A model generated the notes under the pieces. That model made no database searches, was not told the origin of the DNA, and worked only from the letters and a program-made list of their open reading frames with translations. This document shows, piece by piece, positions 26,401 to 34,300 of a DNA stretch of 64,000 nucleotides (position 1 is the first letter of the stretch; each line of letters starts with the position of its first letter). Source of the DNA: Hasllibacter sp963833115 (GTDB lineage: Bacteria; Pseudomonadota; Alphaproteobacteria; Rhodobacterales; Rhodobacteraceae); NCBI GenBank assembly GCA_963833115.1, contig CAWHWS010000002.1:1736001-1800000 (forward strand), in the 5' to 3' direction. The position numbers were made by a program, and so were the translations under genes.

Positions 26401-27359
26401 GGCTCTGCGAGCGGGCGGGCGCCGCCCTGACTCAGGCCCGGCCGCTGACGCCGGCCGATCACGGCATCCGGGGAACGGACGGGGCCCCGGCCGGGCGCGC
26501 CGAGGCGGCGACCGCCCTGCTGGACGCCATCGATGCGGCGATCGCAGGCCCGTCCCAGCCGGCCGCCCTCGCCCTCTTCCTCGCCGTACATGGCCGCGGG
26601 GGGGAGGCCGCGCGATTGATGGAGGATGCGGGATCGGCCGCAGACATCTCGGCGGAGCTGCGAGAATGGTCCGCCGCCGCCCGCCGCCCGCCGGAAGGCA
26701 CGGACCCGTTGGACGCAGTCTTCCGGGGTCTGCCGATCGCCCCCGTCCTGCCCTACGTGATCCCGGACGGCGGGGTGCCGGCAGGGCACGCGCCAGGCGC
26801 GGGCGCGGAGTGGCTCGGCCGGATGCAGCGCGTCCGCCCGCGGCTGGGGCCTCTCGCCGACGCGCTCGCCGCCGGGGCGGACAGGCGCCTCAGGACGACG
26901 CCGGTCCAGCGTGCCGAGGAGGGCGCCCCGCCGGACACCTGGCTCGCCCTTCGGCAACCACCGGGCCTCTTGGAGGGAACGTTCGACGCCGCGCTCATCG
27001 TCCACCCGGGGGATCCTCCGAGCGCGACGATTGCCGGGTTCCATATCGACGGGTGGCGCGAGGAGCTGCCCGAGAACACCCTCGAGCTCGGCCTCGCGGT
27101 GCGCCGCGAGGTGCCTCCCGGGCGGGCGGCAAACGTCCTGCTCCTGTGCGTGCCGGACGAGGACGGCCCCGATCCGGATCACCTCGAGGAGGTGACCCGC
27201 CATGCCTTCGCGCAGATGCAGGCGCGGACGCTGACCCTCGCCGACTTGCCGCCGGCGGCTCCTGGACGACCGGCGCGAGACGCGCCCTTCGGCGATCTCG
27301 GGGGATTTCTTCCGCTCCTCTGGCTCGCGCACGGGCCGCCCTGGGATGATGGCGAATGA
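23481..27359 (+). CDS. 1292-aa hypothetical protein (PLRIETR-type N-terminus)
   Basis: The protein opens FLPLRIETRM followed by LHVRAWPDQIHVDAL, a pattern I have seen in large uncharacterised bacterial proteins (LPVRLETRF...YPDQIHVD) that co-occur with the next gene. The middle contains helical, alanine-rich blocks. The C-terminus has LIVHPGDPPSATIAGFHIDGWREELP, and a short acidic end. No signal peptide, TM or catalytic motif is evident. The start ATG is three bases after the previous stop. It is likely a structural or scaffold partner in the same cluster; this is inference from context. Confidence 0.7.
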   Translation: MDAPILFLPLRIETRMTEGDGGRLILHVRAWPDQIHVDALRRSVSAEERRLLDDHDAQVAAGRRGATDRLSRQMGAGRARWLVEGGRHRDLPADGGHSDVPPVARGLPARLRFLVTARGIGTRSTLGAPIDEPLPVAPPLDDDSGLAFTGKAGDPVRWLTDFDHAVALGMAASVELPLDAGTQWDRITAVEVVGVPRGDAEADGARLQSLVEAHVGSGGVDLMRIGTPTKGPREPGGGSDRGGPGLERALGLAAGTFPSGDRAGIDGVQALCAELVWSAAIRPALIDGWLVHPDGRLAAPLSDLEPWRRRFVQEVRPAGRHPVIALGAQPYGVHVMRGPKARGRDPLAELAASAVDRFADHARDLHEARARLGPFEALIEVLARPATSVAMRSRRAHPLMATLNLALNASGSSARTLAEAAAVRAGRAELLGFWRPEDGRRAALYVLHDPHARVFDGPMVTAAGEDAAPGSGPRVGDLLKGPLRDLFIPPERDGSVLELLCRSALAQGVRELAAATGARDEDEVARILGRFTDYIEDPPDLRARFRARLHQEWREVGVADLVAELDRAAPPSRAPERRATEELVRLYKVVAALDDAAPALLARCFPAALDAASHRIDAWDEADAARALEALRTAGGRGVHLSAHARLEGSERMGSVAPVFRLAPSLSHAATGALLQQAADDARADGMPVVPIDLSAERTALALDLAHHLREGGDIAEALGAMALDALARAGHADLVPALAERFGLRDGVREGALPQSGGVPRLDGLGLLAAVRSGTLPPRRGGGLDETADVALHGGVLAIAPLLAEAIDAYHDLHMAEGIHLLANGRAEAAHGAFEAMAGGGLPPDRFEVTEIAPAAAAVSHMVALAVADPAPASNETGLDRIAPVAAKLAAALVGRPTGTVSIELLSGGRPESTTIRLADLPLTPFEWTMAARPGHRWIDALRPAARAALDAAGEGRAMGQVRPWLDAEDWLWLCERAGAALTQARPLTPADHGIRGTDGAPAGRAEAATALLDAIDAAIAGPSQPAALALFLAVHGRGGEAARLMEDAGSAADISAELREWSAAARRPPEGTDPLDAVFRGLPIAPVLPYVIPDGGVPAGHAPGAGAEWLGRMQRVRPRLGPLADALAAGADRRLRTTPVQRAEEGAPPDTWLALRQPPGLLEGTFDAALIVHPGDPPSATIAGFHIDGWREELPENTLELGLAVRREVPPGRAANVLLLCVPDEDGPDPDHLEEVTRHAFAQMQARTLTLADLPPAAPGRPARDAPFGDLGGFLPLLWLAHGPPWDDGE

Positions 27360-27393
27360 CCTACCTGCCCGGTTCCCTGACGGAGACGACGCC

Positions 27394-29247
27394 ATGTCCG
27401 TGACCTTGCCCGGCTTTCGGAATTGGACCGCCCTCGAGCCCGATGCGCGCGCGCTGACGGTCGCTGAAGGCGCGCGTGGTAGGCTGGCCGATCCCTTGTT
27501 CATGCTGGCGCAACAATGGCGGGCGGGCGAGTTCCGGCACGTGGAGGGTGGCCTGCCGATCGCCGTGAGCCTGGAGGTCGACGAGGCCGCCCCCGTCGCG
27601 ATCCGGGACGGATCGGGCACGCGAGAGGCCTTGGACGGCACCGAGCGGGCCGAGGAGCCGTTGGCTGAGCCCCCCGTGAGGTCCGGGGAAGGGCGCGATC
27701 CGCGCGCCGCCGCGGACCTGGCCAGCCAAGTCGCGGCTCTCGTGGCGGGAGCCCTCGACGCCGCAGATGCGGGCGAGCGCGAAGAGATCGGGGCGGCGTT
27801 CGAGGAACTGATCGCCCGGTTCGCCCCGGGCGACGACGAGCACGCGCGCCTGGTGCGCCTGCGCGTGGCGGCCGGCGACCGGAGCGCGTTCGACGGCATC
27901 GCGCTGCGCCGCACGATGGATGATCGGGACGACGAGCTGCGCGCGGGCCCGCTTTGGCGCCTGCTGCGCGATTGGGCCGTCGCGGATGGCGCGGAGATCG
28001 AGGAGATCGAGGATGTCGCGGAGCCGGCGTCGCGTCCCCGGCTCGAACGAAGCCCGGAGCGGCATGGCCTCGTCTCGGATCGGGCAGCCGGTCGGATCAG
28101 GCGCCTCCTCAACCCCAAGCGGATCCGCCGGCGCGAGTTCGCATCGCGCCACGACCTGGAAGACCGCGCGGGGAAGCTTGTCAGGCCCATGCTGGAACGC
28201 GAACGGGAACGAGAGCGCGAGGAGATCCCCAGGGCGCCGGAGCCGCCGTCGTCCGAGGCGGACGCGTTCGACCCGGTCGCCCTCGGCCACCGGGCGCAAC
28301 TGACCATGGCGAATGCCGACGGAAGCGAGTTCCAAGTCGCGTTGGCGCCGGACGACCGGGACGCGAGACTAGCCTGGCACCGGCTCGGTGCGCCGGAGAG
28401 CTCCGAGGAGCCATCCTCCGGCGACGATGCGCGCACGCTGGTCCCCGCGAGGTTGTCCTTCGCCGGCAAGCCACCCGAGCGGCTCTGGTCCCTCGACGAG
28501 CGCGGCGCGGATTGGGTTGGGGCGAGCGCGGGACCGGCCGACTTGGTGCGCGTCGTCGCGGGCCAGGCGATGCTGTCGCAGTCAGCGGACTGGTTCGTCG
28601 TCCCGGTCACCGCCGGACGCAACCGCCGCGTGCGCGTGCAAGAGGTCACCTTGCGCGACGGATTCGGCCGGGGCGAGGCCCGGCCTCGGCCCGCGACCAA
28701 CGATCCGGCCCTGCGCCTGTGGGTCGCGGTGGGAGAGGAGGGCGCCGACCGGTTCAACGCCTTTGCCGAGCGCGTGCCTCTTCTCGGCGATCCAGTCGAG
28801 ACGACGGTGCTCGCGCCGGACGACGCGGCGAACCTGCTATGGCTGATAGAGCGCGTCCTGCCCGACGCCATGGGCCGCGGCGTCGCGCGCGATGCGAGCG
28901 TCCCGCCACCTGCCACGGCGACGACGCCGACCTACGAGCTTCAACGCCCGCCGCCGCCGCACTGGCATCCCATGAGCCTGACCGGCGGGGGACGGTTCGA
29001 GATGCGGCCCCTGCTGATCCCCGGTCGGGGGCGGGCAGCGCCGGCGGGCCTCTTCGGCACGACGGTGCGCGACCTCGACCGCGGGCGCGTGCCGATGAGG
29101 GGCCTGACCCTGACCCGGCGGTGGGCCATGGGGCGCGACCTGTCCGGCCGGGCCGTAATGTGGATCGCGCGCGACATCTCGGCCGCGCGAGAGACGGGGG
29201 GGTCCGGCCTGGCGCACGATCGGCTGACCCTACCCTCGGACAATTGA
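27394..29247 (+). CDS. 617-aa hypothetical protein (DPLFMLAQQWRAGEF-type)
   Basis: The N-terminus has RLADPLFMLAQQWRAGEFRHVEGG, similar to the DPLWLLARQWQLGEFQGED signature of uncharacterised proteins encoded beside the PLRIETR-type family. Residues about 90-290 are charged and helical with a possible coiled coil (LEREREREREEIPR). The C-terminal part contains a proline patch and ends in RWAMGRDLSGRAVMWIARD. I chose ATG 27394 (GGAG about ten bases upstream); a longer frame from 27346 overlaps the preceding gene by 14 bp. Its role is unknown, and the link to the upstream gene is by proximity and recalled co-occurrence. Confidence 0.7.
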   Translation: MSVTLPGFRNWTALEPDARALTVAEGARGRLADPLFMLAQQWRAGEFRHVEGGLPIAVSLEVDEAAPVAIRDGSGTREALDGTERAEEPLAEPPVRSGEGRDPRAAADLASQVAALVAGALDAADAGEREEIGAAFEELIARFAPGDDEHARLVRLRVAAGDRSAFDGIALRRTMDDRDDELRAGPLWRLLRDWAVADGAEIEEIEDVAEPASRPRLERSPERHGLVSDRAAGRIRRLLNPKRIRRREFASRHDLEDRAGKLVRPMLEREREREREEIPRAPEPPSSEADAFDPVALGHRAQLTMANADGSEFQVALAPDDRDARLAWHRLGAPESSEEPSSGDDARTLVPARLSFAGKPPERLWSLDERGADWVGASAGPADLVRVVAGQAMLSQSADWFVVPVTAGRNRRVRVQEVTLRDGFGRGEARPRPATNDPALRLWVAVGEEGADRFNAFAERVPLLGDPVETTVLAPDDAANLLWLIERVLPDAMGRGVARDASVPPPATATTPTYELQRPPPPHWHPMSLTGGGRFEMRPLLIPGRGRAAPAGLFGTTVRDLDRGRVPMRGLTLTRRWAMGRDLSGRAVMWIARDISAARETGGSGLAHDRLTLPSDN

Positions 29248-29259
29248 GAGGAGGAGGCG

Positions 29260-30171
29260 ATGACCCTGCGCCCCGAAGTGGCATGGGATCTCTACGAGCG
29301 CGACGGCTACGTCAGGCATCGCGACGACATGCTCTCGCGCGTCTACAAGGCGGCGGAGGCCCATTCGGCCGGCACCGACCCGGCGGCGCCTGGAGCGCGC
29401 ATCCTTCTCGAGCGCAGGCAGTTCCTGGCCAGCACGGACATTCCGGACGAGGACGTGGTCGCCGCCAAGGTCGGCGGTGGTCCGTACCTCTACACCTTGC
29501 GGGCGTTGGCCGAGGCCCTCGTCAGCCGGCACGAGAGCGTCGCCGGCGCCGCCAGCCCGCCGCCGAGTGCGCCTCCCATCACGAACGAGGCGTTCCTCGG
29601 CCTGGGTCCGGGGGCGATCACGGTCGACACCGTCATTGCCGCGCTGTCCGACCGCACCGGCTACGCCACCGGCGAGGGTCTCGCTCGTTGGGCGGGCGTG
29701 TACGCCGGCGCGTGGTGGACCGATCATGGCACGCGCCATGGCGACCCGGCCTACTGGTTCGACGCGCTCAGCTTTCCGGGACCGTTCGCGCCCGTGACGG
29801 CTCACTACCAACCGGTCACGTTCTTGCAGGGAGAAGATCCGTCAAGGCCCGGCACGTACCTCCATAAGCGCACCGGGTGGAACGTCTCGAACTCCTCGTT
29901 CCCCTACATCTGGGGATGGGATCCGAAGGAAGGCGGCAAATCCAATGCCAAGCTCGCCCGTCGCGGCAGCGTCGGAACCCATCTCGGCTTCACCTTCGAG
30001 GTGAAGTCCGCATCGGGCATAATCTGGATCAACCCACAGGAAGCGTTCCTCGAGGTCGTCGTTCCCGGCATCGGCGGCGCACCCGCCAAGCGTACGAGCG
30101 CGAGTCTCTGGGGTTTCGGACAATGGTTCCTCAGGACTATCCCGTCACGGACGACCGGCGTGTCGCTTTAG
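29260..30171 (+). CDS. 303-aa hypothetical protein, last gene of the operon
   Basis: A strong ribosome site (AGGAGGAGG) lies seven bases before ATG 29260. The protein is not recognised. It is rich in aromatic residues in the second half, for example WWTDHGTRHGDPAYWFDAL and SFPYIWGWDPKEGG, and looks like a globular, possibly carbohydrate-binding or cap-like domain. There is no signal peptide or TM helix. It is 12 bp after the previous gene and is followed by 580 bp without a gene, so it likely ends the transcript. Confidence 0.7.
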   Translation: MTLRPEVAWDLYERDGYVRHRDDMLSRVYKAAEAHSAGTDPAAPGARILLERRQFLASTDIPDEDVVAAKVGGGPYLYTLRALAEALVSRHESVAGAASPPPSAPPITNEAFLGLGPGAITVDTVIAALSDRTGYATGEGLARWAGVYAGAWWTDHGTRHGDPAYWFDALSFPGPFAPVTAHYQPVTFLQGEDPSRPGTYLHKRTGWNVSNSSFPYIWGWDPKEGGKSNAKLARRGSVGTHLGFTFEVKSASGIIWINPQEAFLEVVVPGIGGAPAKRTSASLWGFGQWFLRTIPSRTTGVSL

Positions 30172-30751
30172 ACGTCGATCCCCGGCAAGCCGGGCGGCCA
30201 TGCGCACGAGGACGGTCGAACGCAGATCCATGCGAGCATCGCTCGTGGTCGGTCCGAAGACGACCCCGCGAGCCACGGCGTATGAAAGGGCTTGCCAAGG
30301 ACGTCGGCGCGTCAGGACGATCCTTCGAAGAAGCAAGATTTGGTACGATCGCATCGAAAGCCTGCGCTTCGTGGAACCGAACCGCCCGTCGTCGACCCAA
30401 TAGTACCCATATGGGTATAGCGGGTATGGGTTCGATGATGCTTCATCAATTGAGTTAATATTTGAAGCAATAAGGATGGCTCATATCCTTCTGTGGTCGT
30501 CAGCATTCTCTTCCGCTGAGCCTGTGACTTGCTGCGGTGCCCGACGCTCGACGGGCCTTGTACGGATAGGTCGCGCCCGATCACACACCCCACAAGTCTT
30601 GCGAATGCGTGAGTTTGTGGGGCCAATCCACTTGGTCAGCAATCCATAAGCCGTACGTCTCGACTTTGCTATTTAGAATCTGGCCGCACGGCCCGCCGAT
30701 TGCAGTGGGTTGCGTGCCGCGGCGACTGAACGCCAACCGTGAGGACCTCCG
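30172..30751. promoter_or_regulatory. Long AT-richer leader before the RTX gene with 14-bp palindrome
   Basis: This 580-bp gap is clearly lower in GC than either flank and has no credible gene. TACCCATATGGGTA at 30404-30417 is a perfect 14-bp palindrome, followed at 30425 by a related GGGTATGGGT. A short inverted repeat TGATG-CTT-CATCA follows at about 30434-30446. An AT-rich patch TTGCTATTTAGAAT at about 30667-30680 could be a -10 region. GAGGACC before ATG 30752 is the ribosome site. These features suggest a regulated promoter for the RTX gene, but the regulator is unknown. Confidence 0.4.
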
Positions 30752-31336
30752 ATGCTTGATACAAGAGATGTCAACGCGGCGATCGATGATTATGCGAACC
30801 GGATCAAGAACGAGGTGCTGGGATCCAATATTCCATTCGTCGCCGACCAGTTGATCGCCCAGGCCGAGGGCCTGCTGGCGGACCTAGAGGCGCTGAAGAC
30901 CGAGATCACGGCTGCGTTGGGGGGGTCGATACCCATCGGCACGCCAGCCAACCTCCAGGCCCTCGCCGACCTGATCAATACGACGACGTTCCTGGGCGGC
31001 GGGGACGTGCTCACCGCGTCGGTCGTAGGCGACGACCTTGCGCTGGTGCTGGACCACCAGGCCGCGACGACCATCACGGCGACGCTCGATGCAGCCGGAA
31101 GCGTCGGGTTCGCCGCGGATGCGATCGATCTGGATGCGTCGCTGATCCTGGACGCGGAAGCGCGGTTCTCTCTGGCGCTGCTGGTGGATGGCGACGACGG
31201 CTCGGTGTCCGTGGACGCAGACGCGGTGAGCGAGGAGTTCGGCCTTTCGCTGGAAGGAGATCTCGACGTTTGCCGCCGACGCCATGGGAGCCTTGGGCTT
31301 CCTCGATATCTCGGTGTCGGACGCGCCGGAGCCTAG
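30752..31336 (+). pseudogene. N-terminal piece of giant RTX protein (separated by +1 frameshift)
   Basis: This frame encodes an acidic helical and beta N-terminus with the same composition as the following 2415-aa frame. It stays coherent up to GLSLEGDLDV (about 31268), after which it becomes basic nonsense ending at 31336. Removing one T from the TTT at 31269-31271 makes the sequence read ...GDLDVAADAMGALGFLDISVSD and joins it to the next frame. The joined protein would be about 2592 aa. A ribosome site GAGGACC precedes the ATG. It could be a natural phase-variable or inactivated gene, or an assembly error. Confidence 0.75.
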
Positions 31337-34300
31337 CCCAGGCGAGCCCGCGCCGCCGCCCGACGTCGACCTCGATCTCACGTTCGACCTCAAGGGCGAC
31401 GGCATTCCTTCGGAGGTGACGCTGAACGGGCGTGCCGCGATCGATGCCCGGATCGAGACGGCCGTCCCCGTCGTGCCGGTGCTGCCGGGGATCGAAGCGG
31501 TCCTGCTGGCCGAGTTCACCTATGCCGACGCGTCCCTGACGGGACCCGGCGCGGCCGAAGCGGACCTGTCGCTGGCACTGCAGGACGTCCGGCTCAGGCT
31601 CGATGATCTGGCCGACGTGCTCGGCCGGGTGCTCGGCACGGTCGACGGCATCGTCGACACGTTCCCGATCGGCCAGATCGTCGACCTGCTCACGGAGCGG
31701 CTGCCGGTCATCGACGACATCGCGCCGGACTTCGTCGACGTGAACGACGACGGCAAGATCAGCCTGCGCGACGTGATCACGCTCCTCGATGCCGGGTCCG
31801 GCGACGCGGTGTTCGGGTTCCTCGACGCCGTGGTCACGCTGGCGGAGGTGATCGAGGCGGTCGAGGAGCTCGCCGGGGGCCTGGAGGGGGAGGCCACGCT
31901 CGACGTCGGCACCCTCATGGTGGCGGACGGGGCGGCGCAGCGCATCCTGGACGGCGACGCGATCCCGGACAGCCAACCGATCGTCGCCCCGGGAAGCGAT
32001 CTGCTGGCCCTGGGCACGCTGATCGAAAAGCTGGGCGCCTTCGCCGACATCGTCGGCCTGCGGGAGGACGGGGGCGCCGGCGGCACGCCCTTCACGATCG
32101 CGCCCCTGGCCGCCGAGGCGGCGGACGACGCGTTCCGGTTCCTCTTCCCGTTCCTGGAGAGCCCGGAGGCGCTGGCGGAGGCCCTCGCCTCGATCCTGTT
32201 CAACGGGTTCGACGCCCCGCCGGTGACGCTGGTCGAGGCGGACCTCCCGGAGCTCTCCTTCAGCGTCGATAAGGAGATCCCCGTCGTCCTGTCGCCGTTC
32301 GTCGGCTACTTCGGCGGCGAGTTCACGGGGAAGGTCGATTTCAACGTCGGCTACGACACGGCGGCCTTCGCGGACGGCTTCGACTTCGCCGAGGGCTTCT
32401 TCATCTCCCCGGACCTGCCGGCGGTCCCGGCGGGCCCGGGCGACGAGGCCGAGCTGAAGCAGCCCGTGGGATCGGTCTCGCTCGGGGCGTTCGCCGGGGG
32501 GGGCCTCGACATCCTCGTGGCGCGCGCCTCGGTCGAGGGCGGGCTCCTCGGGACGGTCGAGCTGTTCCTCGGCGGCGCGGACGAGGACGGCGGCAAGGTG
32601 CGGCTCTCGGAGGTCGCCGGGTGCTTCATCGACGAGATCGCGGGCCGCCTCACGGTCGGGCTCGACGTGGTGTTCAAGATCGGCTTCAGCATCTTCAGCG
32701 TGGAGAAGCGCGTCGGCCTGGCCGAGGTGACGCTGGCGCAGTTCGACATCGACCCCTGCAACCCACCGCCGACCGACGTGAACGGCGCCATCGAGATCGA
32801 CATGAGCGGCCTCGCCTTCGACGACGACGCGGGCACGCTGACGCTGAACGTCGGCGACCGGGCGGACCTGCGCGCCTTGCCCGACGACGCCGACGCGGCG
32901 CTGGACGAGAACGGCGACCCGACGGGCACGCCGGCCGTGAACGAGGTCTTCGCCGTCACGCGGCCACCCGAGGACGAGGACAATCCGGCCGCGCCCGGCG
33001 AGGTCGCCGTGAACGCCTTCGGCGTCTTCGGGCGCTACGGCACGGCGGCTCCGGTCACCCAAGTGGTGGCGGAAGGGGGGGGCGGCGACGATGCCCTCAC
33101 GCTCGCCGCCGGGCTCGCGATCTCGGCGGATCTGTCGGGAGGCGCCGGACGCGACACGCTGGAGGGCGGCGCGCTCGCGGACGTCCTGGATGGCGGCGCG
33201 GGCGACGACGTCCTGCGCGGCGGGGCCGGCGAGGACATCCTCGAAGGCGGCGCGGGCAACGACATACTCGTCGGCGGCGCGGATGGGGACGCGATCGACG
33301 GCGGCGAGGGCGCGTTCGACCAGATCGACTACTCGGGCTCCGGGGTCGGCGTGAGCCTCGCCCCGTCGGTAAGCGACCCGCTGCTGATCGTGGGATCCGG
33401 CGGCGAGGCCGAAGGCGATACCGTCCGAGGCGTCGAGTACTTCATCGGGTCGGCGTTCTCCGACACGTTCTTCGGCAGCGCCACGCAGACCAATACGTTC
33501 GAGGGGGGCGCCGGCGACGACCTGCTCGTGGGCGGCGCGGCGCCGGACCTCTTCATCGGCGGCGCGGGGGCCGACACCTTCCGCGGCAACCGCGCGGGCG
33601 AGGCGGACACGCCGGACGACGCGGCCTCCTACGTGTTCAGCCCGGCGGGGGTGATCGTGATCCTGCCGTCCGACCTCGCGCTGGGCGGCGAGGCGACGGG
33701 CGACAGCTTCGAGGGCATCGAGGACTTCCAGCTCACGCGCTTCGCGGACCGGTTCGTCGGGACGGACGCGGCGAACCTGATCGACGCCTATGACGGCGAC
33801 GACACGGTGGACGGCGGCGGCGGGGCGGACACCATCCTCGCGGGCCTCGGCGACGACCGGGTCGAGGGCGGGCTCGACGGCGACACGCTCGACGGCGGCG
33901 GGTACTGGAACTTCCGCCCGGGCCAGGACTGGCTGTCCTACGCCGCCGCTGCCGCGCCGGTCACGGTCAACCTGATCGCGGGCACCGCGACGGGGGGTGG
34001 CGGCCAAGACGTCATCCTCCGGGCGCAGGCGATCGGCCTCGACGAGGGCGGCGGGCGCGCCGTGGTCGACCGCGACCCGGACCAGGGGCCGAGGCTCAGC
34101 TCGTTCGAGAACGTCCGCGGCTCGCGCTTCGCGGACGCGATCACCGGCGACGACGGGCGCAACGTCCTTGAGGGCGGCGCGGGCGACGACGCGCTGGACG
34201 GCGGAGAGGGCCGCGACACGCTGATCGGCGGATCGGGAGGGGACGCGCTCACCGGCGGCGGCGGCATCGACCTGGTGGACTACGACGCCTCGCCCGATGG

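Noticed and set aside
20361..28916. 2851-aa open frame on the minus strand opposite the large cluster
   Set aside because: Arg/Gly/His-rich low-information translation, antisense to coupled genes with good starts; a shadow of high third-position GC.
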